From the NCBI GenBank assembly GCA_037974665.1, contig CM075764.1, positions 90,898,825-90,962,824 of the forward strand: DNA of 64,000 bases, given 5' to 3'. A program made the translations under genes and the position numbers. The DNA is from Ehretia macrophylla. Taxonomy: Eukaryota > Streptophyta > Magnoliopsida > Boraginales > Ehretiaceae. Positions 47,129 through 58,833 of this stretch are shown here, in pieces (position 1 is the stretch's first letter; each line of letters begins with the position of its first letter). The notes beneath the pieces were generated by a model, which had not been told where the DNA came from, searched no databases, and was given only the letters and a program-made list of their open reading frames with translations.

Positions 47129-47722
47129 AGAAGCATCTTTCATCTTCTCTTTTTCATTTGTGAAGTTGGAGATGAATAGATTCGCAAATATTTTGACAAG
47201 CTATTGCTGACACGAACAGCAGAAAAGAACCTTAATGCAAATATATGCTATTACATTTTGTTCAGAATTGCTGCATACTTTGATGTAGGTCGCTGATACT
47301 TGTGCAGGCAATTTTTCCTATGTTCCTAATTACAACTAATCTAATTAATATGCTTTTGAGCCAAGATCTTTGTTGATTTATGTATGTTTTAAGCTTGTCT
47401 CTAGCTCTAGGTTCTTGAATTCACTCACTCTAAGATTTTGACTTCAAGTTTTTTATTTTTTGGTAATTTTGACTTCAAGCTTGAAATAAGCTCTATTTCT
47501 CTCTCAATAGTTTTCTATTTATAAATTCTCTTAGAAAATTTCTTCTTTACAGTCGAAGTAAATGTTAACCATCGGACAAATAGTTGTACTTACTGATTCA
47601 GTGCCGGAGCTATTAGTAGCCCTCACTCTTTTGAAATTTTTGTAAGAAAAAAATATTTTTAAGGTATTTTTAGTTTGAAAAATTAATTTAATCTTCACTG
47701 AAAAGTTTTATTCATATATAAA

Positions 47723-48474
47723 TATTAAAATATGTGGTCTAGTTCTCCGCGGTTTAAAGGGATATTAAAGGCGCAGTGTTAATGGATGCAAGATTCATCC
47801 AGAAGTACAATTAATTCCTGAGCTCCTTGACTGATCACATCAAACCAATGGATGGTGGTGAGTGTAGACATCATGCCTAGACTTATAATCTTCGTCTGTG
47901 GTATACAAGAAAGCACAATGGAAATCCAAATAAAATTCACACTTCGAAGAAGAAAAGAAGTAGCGACTCGTCCAGGATTTTCTTCCACAAGTGATGAGTG
48001 AGTGAGATGAGCAAATCAGGTGATGTACATCCTCTGGCAAGTTAGCGCACGACTCAGGAGTAGTATGCGACTGGACTTGGGGTCGAAATATACCAAGCTT
48101 TTGATTATTATGTTAAAGATAGTAAATAAATAATGCAAACTTCTCTCTATAAGTTTAAACTTTTAGACGAAATAGTCACATATATAACATGGTATCAGAA
48201 CTTAAGTACTAAAAAATCCTAGGTTCAAGTCTTGTCACCACCTATTTAAAAATATCTTAGGTTCAAGTCTTATCATCATCTATTTAAAAATATTAAAATT
48301 GTCCACGTGCAAGACTCAAAAGCTAATCCCGCTTGCACGTGTAAGATTGTTGAAAACAATTAATAATGTAACAAACTCCTCTCAAACAGTTTAAACTTTT
48401 AAATGAAATTGTAATTTAACATACTAGTTGGCAAACTTCAAAGATAACGAAAGTGGTCTTGTCCTTGACAAGAA
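47723..48474. other. Intergenic, unidentified
   Basis: The minus-strand frames at 47779-48040 have no domain I can name. Near 48218-48300 the text taggttcaagtcttgtcaccac is repeated in diverged form about 53 bp later, and aacatggtatcagaac precedes it. This could be a decayed SINE or LTR remnant. Confidence 0.35.
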
Positions 48475-48498
48475 ATAAGGTATTAGTAGTTAAACATG

Positions 48499-48762
48499 AT
48501 TAGAATTAATCTAGACTAGTCCTAGTTAGTTTTGGATTAGTTTTGTCTAGATAGTTTTTTATAATAGGTAATAGTTTCTTAGAACCATATCTTAGTTGGT
48601 ATTAGATTTTCATGAGTTCTATAAATAGGGGTGAGTCAAGTTTATGCATCCCAAGTACAAGAGATAATAAAGATTTTGTCTATATATTCTTTCCTTATTA
48701 TATTCTCTCTTTTCTAGAATAGTAGCCTCTTCCACATTCTAACTAAGTGGGTATCAAGAGCT
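48499..48762 (+). mobile_element. LTR remnant with primer-site-like sequence
   Basis: It contains a TATA-like tctataaatagggg (about 48620) and ends cacattctaac. gtgggtatcaagagct follows at 48748-48763, resembling an initiator tRNA-Met primer site. The left border is uncertain and nothing recognisable of an internal region follows. Probably a 5' LTR stub or TRIM. Confidence 0.4.
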
Positions 48763-48779
48763 AGGTAAAGATGATGGGG

Positions 48780-49642
48780 GAATGAAATACTTTCTTTTTA
48801 ATTTTCTCGCCTCACTAAGGATAAATTATGATAATTAGTCCATTCATTTGAAGGCTCTCCCTGGCTAACAACATTTTTCACTCACAGTCTGTTCTCGCCT
48901 ATCGATAGATATCAAGTTACTCTACCCCACCTTCACCCACCCCAATCAAATTAATAATTAATAAAACTATAATTTATAAATTAATATTAATTAATAATAA
49001 TCAATTAATTATTAAAATTTTTATTAATTAATTATTTTAAAATTATTAATAATGTTAAAAAAACAATAAATTGATAATTTTAATAAATTTTTTCACTATT
49101 ATATCAAACCCTTCAAAATATTTTCTAATATAACAATCAAACACTAAAAAATATTCTATTTTTAAAAAAAATATTTTTCTCTAACAAGTTATTTTATAAA
49201 AAATAAACGGAGGCTGAAGTCTAGCATTGCTCCTCGCAATGTCATCATAAAAGAGAGAAAACGTTTGAACTCAACTTGTGACTTTCTTTTATGCAAGAAC
49301 ATTATGATGGCATAAAGAAGTCGACATGAACATGAAGCATTATTTGCATGTCCTAATCCTCATATCTTACTTATATGGCTTACTCTGACTGGGTCTTGCT
49401 TCTTCAAGCTTTGTTCAAACTATACAAGGTGTTGCTCGCTTATGTAAGTGCTCTTCCTCGCCCCTACCTAGAGATTAAAATGTCAACTTTTGATGGTAAT
49501 GAAATAAAAGGCAACAAGCCAACATCAATTTCATCAAAGGTTGTATTGACTACCTGATAGAGGATAAAAAAAAAAAAAAAAAAGTGCAATAATTATTCCC
49601 TATTGTTCTATAAAAATAAAAATAAAAAAGCTTTACTTTATT
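48780..49642. other. Intergenic, AT-rich
   Basis: 48940-49100 is simple A/T sequence made of attaat-type repeats. The frame at 49375-49557 (60 codons) has no recognisable domain or supporting signals. An A run is at 49567-49583. No gene called. Confidence 0.4.
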
Positions 49643-50023
49643 TTTTGAGCAAGGGCAAATTTTACAAATAGTCTCTTATGATTACATTTTTTTTTCTAAA
49701 TTTTATCTTCATTTTTTCAAAAGTAACACGTTTAGTCTCCAAAATTTGCAAAAAAATTTAGTTTAGTCCCTATTATAAGATTTTAATTGTGACGGGTACA
49801 TAAAATTTTGGAGACTAACTTGAAAAAAATAAAAACATTGGAGATTGAATTGAAACTTTTTGCCCTGTGGATTAAGTGCATCACTTTGAAACAATATGAC
49901 GAAATTAAAAAAATATATATATATAAACATTAAAGAAGAGTGTGACTTTTAAAACAATGAAAATAAAATTGAGAAAAAATACAAAAATTGACCACCATTT
50001 GTGAAATTTACCCTTTTGGGCAA
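49643..50023. mobile_element. Mutator-type MITE, 361 bp
   Basis: 49653-50013 has inverted ends gggcaaattttacaaat / gggtaaatttcacaaat. The 10-bp flanks ttttgagcaa (49643-49652) and ttttgggcaa (50014-50023) differ at one base. It belongs with the element at 19228-19599. Non-coding. Confidence 0.8.
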
Positions 50024-50637
50024 CAATAAAGTTTGACTGCATACATGTGAATTGGGTCCATCTCCAACTTCGTTCTTGCAAAAGATTTTAACGCCAATAA
50101 GAGACTCCACCTTGTCCACAAATTATAAGGAACTTACCGCTTATGTACACCAATGAGTTAAATGGAATACTCAAGTAAACACTTATTGTAGTTAGAGGTT
50201 TTGAGATCAGTCCAATACTTCAACCTCCATTGTACCAAAACAAAAAATTACGAGCAACAATGCAAATAGTCCAACACCTTTGAACCATCTTATAAAGGGA
50301 GCCGTAGGCGGTAATTTTCTGTGAATTGGTAGTAACTTCCAATTTGCAGAGATAAACAGACAGAGATTTGTCCAGATAGAAGTAGAACTGATTTTAAGCA
50401 TGCACTCAAGTTCTTAACAGATGGACAGCCATATTCAACATCTTGGAGGATATATGCCAATTACGAAATTTCTTCAAATGAGTGAATTCAACAACCTAGA
50501 GCTAGAGATACGCTTACGAACATAATCAATAAAGATCTTAGTTAACAAAGACATTAATCAGGACTCACTTTGATTTGGAACATAAACATTGCCTGCACAA
50601 ATGAAATTCAAAAGATGCACACGCTTCTTCAAAAATC
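50024..50637 (-). other. 3' flank of F4
   Basis: 50430-50637 aligns with the 3' flanks of F2 (26960-27337) and F3 (47129-47420), including gccatattcaacatctt and gagtgaattcaa. No other gene seen. Confidence 0.55.
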
Positions 50638-51133
50638 TCAAGAAAATGTAATTTCACATTCTTCAGATCCTCGGGAAAACTTTGATACCTTCTTAAGCAA
50701 CTGAAATTTAGCTTCAACGTCAAGACGATAGGCAGCCTCTATTGTCATTGTTCTCAAAACTTTAGCATTCTTCAAAATATAAGCAACCATTGCTAGTTCA
50801 TCTTCCAGTCCCTTGAATCGATAAATTGACATTCTCTGAAAGCATGACAAGAAGCATATGGGTACTTTCTCAGGTTCGCTCCAGCATCTCACATGTGCAT
50901 CTTTATGATCAAAATACTGCAGCAGAAACTGAAGAAAGTTAAGACATTCGCCAATTACAAAAAGAACACCAACCACCCCCCCTCTCTTCATTTACTGACC
51001 TGTGTAAAGGCAAGAAATTCTAATTTATCCAAGCCTTTAACCAAGTTTAGCAGTGAATTTCAGCCACAGAATTTAGCTTCCACAGTCAATCGAGTTAGTC
51101 TTGGAAAGCTTGGGACTACACTAGCATGGCTAA

Positions 51134-51199
51134 GAGCCTTCACAGAAGTGGACAAAAAATAAATAAAGCCTTCACAGAAGTGGACAAAAAATAAATAAA
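51134..51199. repeat. Tandem duplication of about 33 bp at the exon 2 acceptor of F4
   Basis: gccttcacagaagtggac plus the following A-rich stretch occurs twice in a row. This places a second copy of the acceptor-proximal sequence just upstream of exon 2 in transcription order. Confidence 0.8.
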
Positions 51200-51442
51200 T
51201 AATTGAATTGTGCTTATGTCCCATATTAATAGTTTAGAGGATACAATACATCATAATAGCAAGGAGGTGAGACAACAAGCATTGCATCTCCACCATGTGC
51301 AGATGAAATGATGAACATACAGATCTAAATAAAAAATTAGCAACCAACCCGCCACTTCTTGATCCAAGAAAATTTACTTATGAATATGTAAAAAATTCAG
51401 TTACACGAATAACAACGAAAGATTTTGATGCAAAGATTGACA

Positions 51443-51937
51443 TGTTAGATCTAGATCTATAATTTAAATATTTGTTAGATCTAAATCTGAAATTTATGTC
51501 TTGTGATATTAGATCTACAGATCTAGATTTAATTTCATGCTTCGTTTAGATTATCAAGATTACATAATGAAATGATAAGAATGACATACCCGAATCCATG
51601 ACGACGAGATGAATATGATCCGGGAAAAGGTCTTCCACAAGCTCACACTTCTCTCTTACTTGATGTCTCTCAATTATGAGATTGAAGACTAGAGAATTAT
51701 TGTGTGTGGCCTTGGGGACCAATCCCATGTTATATAGGCAACTTAACTAGAGACCCATTAACTCTAGTTAGGTTCTCTATTATTGGTACAACACATTACA
51801 AAGTCCATACGTTATAAGATGTTAATTAGGATCAACTATATTGGATCACTTAATTATCCTAATTAGAATAGAAGTCCAAATATAATTGTGAATGATTTGT
51901 AAGCCCATATTAAGTTATTAATAATAATAACCCAACA
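51443..51937 (-). repeat. 3' LTR of the copia element
   Basis: 495 bp, tgttagatct...acccaaca on the plus strand. The adjacent atctcccacttggg (51938-51951) is the polypurine tract on the minus strand. The 60-residue frame inside the LTR (51546-51728) is repeated in the other LTR only because the LTRs are copies. Confidence 0.92.
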
Positions 51938-52389
51938 ATCTCCCACTTGGGCTACAAATTGATACCGAATACAATTATATTTGTTAACTGTAGGTGCGTA
52001 CAAAATTACTTTATATTCTTAAAACATCTTCCAAATCAATCTGGTCCATCTCATATACCAGCATGAGACCAAAGCGACCTTTGTTACATTTCATCGTAAC
52101 TCGATCCATCAATGATCACCATACCAAATATATTTAACGACATAGATCAAGTATGGATGTGTGGCTGGAAATTACATGCAATGTGATCTCAGACATGTCT
52201 ATTTCCAATTGGTCCTTAACTTTATTCCGTAGTGAGATCAAACCTTAGTCTTTCAAACTTTATGCTAAACCGCAATTGAAAGATAACACATTCAAAGTAA
52301 TAACTAACAGTAAAACCATCAACTTTATTCTGTAGAAAAACTGAACATACTGTGTCAAGAAAGGAACTGACGATATACATAGACTCCCA

Positions 52390-55300
52390 CTAAAACTGCA
52401 TACCATCAAATAACACAACACCCATATGAGCAGTATGCTCATGAAAGACCTTGGGTGGTAAACCTTTAGTAAGTGGATCTGCAAGCATGGAGTCTGTCCC
52501 TATATGTTCAATTGACACTAACTTATTCTGAACTCGTTCCTTAACAACTAGAAACTTAATGTCTATATGCTTAGACTTTGACGAGCTTCTGTTGTTGTTG
52601 GAATATAGAACTGCCGATAGATTGTCACAATATACTTTAAGTGGTCTTTCAATACCATCTACAATACGTAGTCCAGTGACAAAATTTCGCAGCCATTTCG
52701 CATGATTAGTTGCCTCATAACATGCTATGAATTCTGCTGCCATAGTGGAAGGAGCTATAAGTGACTGCTTAGCACTCCTCCAGGAAATAGCACCTCCAGA
52801 TAACATGTAAACATAGCTAGAAGTAGATCTTTTAGAATCTTGGCAACCCGCAAGATCGGAGTCAGAATACCCAATGATCTCCAAATTATCTGACTTTCGA
52901 TAGGTGAGCATGTAATCTTTTGTTCTCTTTAAGTACCTCATAACCCTTTTGACTGCTTTCCAATGATCCATCCCAGGGTTACTTAAGTATCTTCCTAACA
53001 TACCAACAATGTACGCTAAATCTGGACGCGTACATACTTGAGTATACATAAGACTCCTTACAGCCGATGCATAGGGAACCTTTTGCATCTCTTTTCTTTC
53101 AATTTCATTCTTGGGACATTGGTTGAGACTAAACTTGTCTCCTTTAGCAACGGGAGTATTTCCTTGTGCACAATCTATCATGCCAAATCTAGCAAGTACT
53201 TTATTGATATAGCTCTTTTGTGATAACCCAAGGACACCCCGAGAGCGATCTAGATGTATCTTAATTCCTAATACAAAAGAGGCGTCACCAAGATCTTTCA
53301 TTTCAAAATGCTTAGTTAGAAATTTCTTGGTTTCGTGCATTAAGCCTATATTGCTGCTAGCCAGTAGTATGTCATCGACATAGAGTACTAGGAAGATAAA
53401 TTTACTCCCACTGAACTTGTGATATACACAGTCATCAACAACATTAACCTCAAAACCATACGAGACAATGACTTGATGAAACTTGTGATACCATTGACGG
53501 GAAGCTTGCTTGAGACCGTAGATGGACTTCTTGAGTTTGCAGACCATAGACTTTGAGTCATCTAATACAAAGTTTTCTGGTTGCACCATGTATATGGTTT
53601 CCTCAATGTCACCATTGAGAAAAGCCGTCTTAACGTCCATCTGATGTAGCTCTAAATCAAAATGAGCCACAAGTGCCATTATCGTTCTAAAAGAGTCTTT
53701 CGTAGAAACTGGAGAAAAAGTCTCTTTATAGTCAATGCCTTCCTTTTGAGTGTAGCCCTTAGCAACTAGACGTGCTTTATATCTTTCAATATTGCCCTTT
53801 GAATCCCTCTTGGTTTTAAATATCCATTTACAACTAATGGGCTTCGCACCTTCAAGCAACTTGACGAGATCCCAAACGTCATTATCCTTCATGGACTTCA
53901 TTTCCTCATTGATGGCATCGATCCACCTTTGACAATTAGCACTTTGTTTGACTTATTGGGAGTTGATTGGATCATCTTCCATTGTTCCTATGTCAAACTC
54001 ATGCTCTTGAAGAAATACAATATAATCACTTGAAATCGCACTTCTTCTTTCTCTAGTGGATCGCCTAAGTGGCACTTCCTCTTGAGGTTGTTGAGTTTGT
54101 TCTTCTGGAGCAACACCTTGATTTTGAGTAGGAAGGTTTATAGGGATATCCTCATTGTTGTCTTGAATTGTATCTTGAACAATGTCAGTAGGCTGATCAC
54201 TGTCAATAACAATGTTTGGAAAATGAATAGATTCCTCTTCAAAGACAACATTCCTAACCTTATCTTCCCCCTCAAACACAACATCCTCAAGAAATCTTGC
54301 ATTTCCCGTTTCGAAAAAGGACTTAGTTGAGGGATTATAAAACTAAAAACCCCTCGACCGTTCAGCATACTCAACAAAATAGCAGCTAATTGTTCTTGAG
54401 TCCAGTTTTTTTCATGTGGCCTATAAGGCCTCGCCTCAGCTGGACAACCCCAAATGTGTAAATGTTTTATGCTAGGCTTCTTGCCTAACCATAGTTCATA
54501 AGGAGTTTTAACTACCGCTTTACTAGGTACTCTGTTCAGTATATATACTGCAGTCTTTAGTGCCTCTCCCCAGATTGACTCTGGTAATGAAGAATGACTA
54601 ATCATGCTTCTTACCATATCCTTAAGAGTCCTGTTTCGTCTTTCAGCAACATCATTCATGCTAGGTGAACCCGGCATTGTGTATTGTGGGACGATTCCAC
54701 ATTCTTCTAGGAATTTGGAAAAAGTCCCTAGACGTTGTTCACCTGATCCATCATATCTGCCATAATATTCACCACCACGGTCAGATTTGACGGCTTTAAT
54801 CTTCTTGCCTAGTTGATTTTCAACTTCGGCTTTGAAGGCCTTAAAAACATCCAAGGATTGTGACTTCTCATGTATTAAGTATAAGTATCCGTAACGAGAA
54901 TAATCGTCTATAAAAGTGATAAAATACTGTTGACCATTCCAAGAAGCCGTAGGGAATGGACCACAAATATCAGTATGAATCAATTGTAAGACACCAGAAC
55001 TTCTCTTGGCACTTAACTTTCTGTTGTTTGTCAGTTTCCCTTTAATACAATCAACACACACATTATGGTTTGTGTAATCAAGGGGTTCAAGTATTCCATC
55101 TGACACAAGTCTTTGAATTCTCCTTTCAGAAATGTGACCTAAACGCTTGTGCCATAATGTGGCGGAATTTTCATTTGTTAATTTGCGTTTTGTACCTTTT
55201 GAACTTATTTGCAAGGATTCTTTAAATGAAGCAATGGTATTGAACATATATAGTTTATCAATTAAGGAGCCAGTTGCAACTAGAGTAGAATTGAGGAAAA

Positions 55301-56378
55301 GACTAACTTTATTGTTTCCAAATGAACAAGAATAACCATATTTGTCCAAAACAGAAACAGAAACCAAATTCCGTCTAAATGACGGTACAATATAAGTCTC
55401 TCTCAATTCAACATAATGACCAGTCTCAAAAGATAATCTAAAAGTCCCAATGGCTTCAACCGGAACTGCTTTGCCATCGCCCACATAGATGAATCTTTCA
55501 GCATCATTTGGCGGTCGGCTCCACAGGCATCCCTGCATAGACATACTTGTATGAGTAGTAGCACCTGAATCTACCCACCAAGTATTGCTAGGTACAGAAG
55601 TTAAATTAACTTCAGAACAAACCAAAGTGAGAAGCATACCTTTCTTTACGCGCCATATGGCGTACTTGGAACAATCCTTCTTCACATGCCCAGGTTTCTT
55701 GCAAAAGAAACAGGTAAATTCCTGATCCTTATTCTTTTGAAGTTTGTTGGGTTGTGATGTTCTTACTGCAGCTTCTTTACCTTTATTCCTTTTTCGCTTA
55801 TTGTCCTTTGAGGTAGTTGCAATATGAGCACTTTCGATATTCTTATCTCGCTTCAATCTATCCTCTTCTTGCACACAGTGGGAAATGAGCTCATTAAGAG
55901 TCCATTTATCATTTTGAGTGTTATAACTCACAATAAATTGTTCATAGTGTGTAGGAAGGGATATAAGTACCAAATGCACGAGCAAGTCATCAAACAGCTC
56001 TAACTTTAGTGCCTTAAGTTTTGAAGCGATATTAAACATCTCCATAATGTACTCTCTTATGTTTCCTTTTCCTTTATACCTCATCTGGACAAGGTCAGCT
56101 AAAAGCTTGCTTGTCTCAGCCTTTTCGTTCTTTGCAAAACGTTTTTCAATTTCTTGAAGGAAACCTTTAGCAGTTACCTCATCGGGCATACCGCCCCTGA
56201 ATGCATCTGGAACGCTGCGCTTTAGCATCATTAGACTAATGCGATTGGAACGATCCCACTTCTCAAAGTTCCCTTTTTCCTCAGTGGAACTTGACTCCGT
56301 AAGAGAAGCAGGTTGTTCTTTTCTTAATGCATAATCTAAATCCATGCAGCCGAGAACCAACTGAACGTTCTCTTTCTA
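52390..56378 (-). pseudogene. copia gag-pol polyprotein, four lesions
   Basis: Gag runs from upstream of 56378, with a TAG at 56376-56378 where a tryptophan is expected, through [11 protein letters not shown] and a CCHC knuckle ([14 protein letters not shown], about 55690). The protease has [10 protein letters not shown] (about 55570). Integrase has a HHCC segment (HKRLGH...CVDCIKGK) and DDE residues in [18 protein letters not shown] and the [10 protein letters not shown] helix. A one-base frameshift lies in a 7-T run (plus) at 54406-54412, a TAG at 54343-54345 and a TAA at 53953-53955. RT (WIFKTKRD, VLYVDDILLASS) and RNase H (YCDNLSAVLYSNN) then run openly to 52390. Clade not assigned. Confidence 0.9.
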
Positions 56379-56589
56379 GTTCTTAAAGTTTGTGCCGTTA
56401 AGCACAGGGATTGAGTTTATGTTGGCAGTAACATTAGCAGCAGTAGCAGTAACTGAATCCAAATAGAGAATAAATAAATAACATAAGCTCACAAATAAAA
56501 TTTATATCAAGACACATATACAAGTTAAAACCAAATAAACATGTAAATGCAAGACATAATTTTTCATACAACTGTAGTGATGGGCCCAT

Positions 56590-56830
56590 TAAATAAGATA
56601 CCTAGCACAACATCAATGACCTTCCTTTGGGCCGATCATTAACTTGTAAGTGGTACTCTCCATGTAGAAATCAAATGTTGATAATAAATCCAGTCAAACA
56701 ACAGCCTTCCTTTGGGCCGACGTGTTGTCCACATAGAAATTTTATAATTATCACACATTTATTTCCACAGGTGTGTTTGATATTTGGCCAATTAATGACC
56801 TTCCTTTAGGCCGATCATTAATTGCATAAA
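56590..56830. repeat. Three-copy repeat with core ccttcctttgggccga
   Basis: Copies start near 56620, 56703 and 56799 (the last as ccttcctttaggccga), with period about 83-96 bp. They alternate with (t/c)atgtagaaat-type text. They lie in the copia leader between primer site and gag. Confidence 0.75.
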
Positions 56831-57490
56831 CAACAAACACACACATCTAATTATCTCAAAATAAACCAATCTACGCAAAAGAGGTTACTTTGGCAACATT
56901 AAGCTTCAATCAATTTATTTTTAGATAAAAGACGCAAGTTCAAAATTTGAAATCAATTATCAAATCTCATTTTGCACATTAGTCCATTTAGCATGCATCA
57001 AATATAAGACAACTAAATAAACATATATGCAACAACATGAACTTGGTGGATCATGGACTTAGTGGTTGATCAAATCCGAGCGATATAAATTGGATCAATC
57101 ACAAAACCTAAGCAAATACTTCAAAAAATCTTCAACACCTCCAAGTTCATCAACTCCTTGATTGATCTTGTACCGCTTGCAAGGTAGATTATATAATTAT
57201 TACATCATATGTCTCACTACAAATCACACTCTTGCAAGAAAAATAAAAATGAGACTTATGTCTCAATTACAAACTAAATGAGTGAAAAAAAAATATTATT
57301 ACAATCATTCAACCATTCGTCTATAAATCCATGATCCATCCAAACATCCATAATGTCAAGTTATAATTAAAACAATTAACTTGCACAAAAGACATAAGGG
57401 CAGAAAAATAAAATTAAAACCTTAATTTTCTGTTATAGCCAAATATCTATGTATATATTTGATGGTCCAATTTAAACATAAGTTTAAGTG

Positions 57491-57554
57491 TGGCGTTGTT
57501 GGTCAAAAGCTTTAATTTCACGCAGAAGGTCGTGTGTTCAAATCACAGTAGAGG
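57491..57554 (+). other. tRNA-like module 1
   Basis: A-box-like tggcgttgttggtcaaaagc and B-box-like ggtcgtgtgttcaaatcac have tRNA-like spacing. No full cloverleaf is claimed. Confidence 0.5.
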
Positions 57555-57644
57555 CTTCTGTTTGGTTTTATTTTCCTTAATTTTCTGTTGGAGCCAAATA
57601 CCTAAATATATGCAATTAGTGGTCCAATATTGACACAACAAAAA

Positions 57645-57712
57645 GCCTAGTCCAGCTGGATAAGAGTTCCATTATTAGGAAAAAGGTCTTGTGTTCGAAC
57701 CATGCTACACCC
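57645..57712 (+). other. tRNA-like module 2
   Basis: A-box-like tagtccagctggataagag and B-box-like ggtcttgtgttcgaacc. The best tRNA-like match of the plus-strand pair. Confidence 0.55.
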
Positions 57713-57779
57713 GCATCATGTAAGTTATTATTTTTAGTCTTTAGTTACAAAAATAAACTAAAGGAACTATTACATAGTT

Positions 57780-57842
57780 GGGAGGTTCGAACTTAAGACC
57801 TCAGGATCACATTGCAAGCTTCTAACCACTGTGACAGCCTCA
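57780..57842 (-). other. tRNA-like module 3
   Basis: On the minus strand, cacagtggttagaagc (A-box-like) and ggtcttaagttcgaacctcc (B-box-like). Confidence 0.5.
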
Positions 57843-57917
57843 GCTATTGGTATAAAAAACGCAAGCTTAATAATATAAACCCTTTGGTTTCACGTCATAG
57901 AAAAACAACAATTCCAG

Positions 57918-57984
57918 ACTAGCAAGAATCGAACCCAGGACCTCAAGACAAAATACATGCTGTTAACCACCAGACCAAGATAGC
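57918..57984 (-). other. tRNA-like module 4
   Basis: On the minus strand, ggtctggtggttaacagc (A-box-like) and ggtcctgggttcgattc (B-box-like). Confidence 0.55.
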
Positions 57985-58318
57985 ATATTTGTATCAAATT
58001 TTACCGAATATAATGATATAACCGTTGACAGTCAAAACAGTACATTCGAATTTCATACTAAATCTATGCATCAACCATGTATAGATCTAAAGATCATAAA
58101 TCATAAACTTCATAGATCTAAGATCTAAAATCATTCTCAAACCAAATCAATCATGTGATCAAAAATAATGAAGATCAAAATAGATCATACACATAATTAT
58201 GTATCAAATCCTAAAATCATATGGATCTAAACATACAATCATGTATATTGTGATATAATTATAAGATCTACATTAATCATAATTAGATCTACATATCCTA
58301 ATAATCTAATACGAAGGT

Positions 58319-58331
58319 GGCTCTGATACCA
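58319..58331 (-). promoter_or_regulatory. Primer-binding site of the copia element
   Basis: On the minus strand tggtatcagagcc lies two bases after the 5' LTR end. It is an exact match to the complement of the initiator tRNA-Met 3' end. Confidence 0.92.
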
Positions 58332-58333
58332 CT

Positions 58334-58828
58334 TGTTAAATCTAGATCTATAATTTAAATACTTGTTAGATCTAAATCTGAAATTTATGCCTTGTGATAT
58401 TAGATCTACAGATCTAGATTTAATTTCATGCTTCGTTTAGATTATCAAGATTACATAATGAAATGATAAGAATGACATACCCGAATCCATGACGACGAGA
58501 TGAATATGATCCGGAAAAAGGTCTTCCACAAGCTCACACTTCTCTCTTACTTGATGTCTCTCAATTATGAGATTGAAGACTAGAGAATTATTGTGTGTGG
58601 CCTTGGGGACCAATCCCATGTTATATAGGCAACTTAACTAGAGACCCATTAACTCTAGTTAGGTTCTCTATTATTGGTACAACACATTACAAAGTTCATA
58701 CGTTATAAGATGTTAATTAGGATCAACTATATTGGATCACTTAATTATCCTAATTAGAATAGAAGTCCAAATATAATTGTGAATGATTTGTAAGCCCATA
58801 TTAAGTTATTAATAATAATAACCCAACA
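58334..58828 (-). repeat. 5' LTR of the copia element
   Basis: 495 bp. It pairs with 51443-51937. Differences seen are at the fifth base after TGTTA (a for g), one in tacttg, one in tatgcc, one in ccggaaaaa and one in aagttcat. Confidence 0.92.
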
Positions 58829-58833
58829 TGACA

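Larger units (their letters stand above)
26690..47722. repeat. Inverted duplication, arms about 4.3 kb (F2 and F3 loci)
   Basis: The left arm is about 26690-30990 plus 32911-32985. The right arm is about 43405-47722, in reverse orientation. Exons, introns, the promoter and about 600 bp of 3' flank align, including intron stretches such as gggcatgagagttggggaag (45518-45537) with its complement near 28910. About 10.4 kb lies between the arms. Endpoints were judged by eye. Confidence 0.8.
57421..57725 (+). repeat. Tandem repeat, two units of about 153 bp, each holding a tRNA-like module
   Basis: Units at about 57421-57575 and 57576-57725 both begin cttaattttctgtt, continue gccaaata and tggtccaat, and end in a tRNA-like segment. 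They lie in the copia leader. Confidence 0.7.
51438..58833 (-). mobile_element. Ty1/copia retrotransposon, nearly intact, TSD tgaca
   Basis: The element is 51443-58828 (7386 bp). LTRs are 51443-51937 and 58334-58828 (495 bp each, five differences by eye, all transitions). The TSD tgaca lies at 51438-51442 and 58829-58833. The F2 intron has the uninterrupted site (gattgacattcactt near 28150). It reads on the minus strand: primer site, gag, protease, integrase, RT, RNase H. The low LTR divergence marks it as one of the youngest insertions here. Confidence 0.93.

Noticed and set aside
47840-48040. Minus-strand frame beginning MPEDVHHLICSS, briefly considered as a resistance-gene fragment
   Set aside because: No NB-ARC or LRR motif is visible and the similarity was too vague to support a call.
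51546-51728. 60-residue frame identical at 58437-58619
   Set aside because: The two copies are the LTRs of one element, so identity does not indicate selection; no domain or homologue recognised.
57491-57984. Functional tRNA genes
   Set aside because: Boxes are recognisable but acceptor stems and anticodon arms do not pair convincingly by eye; annotated only as tRNA-like.
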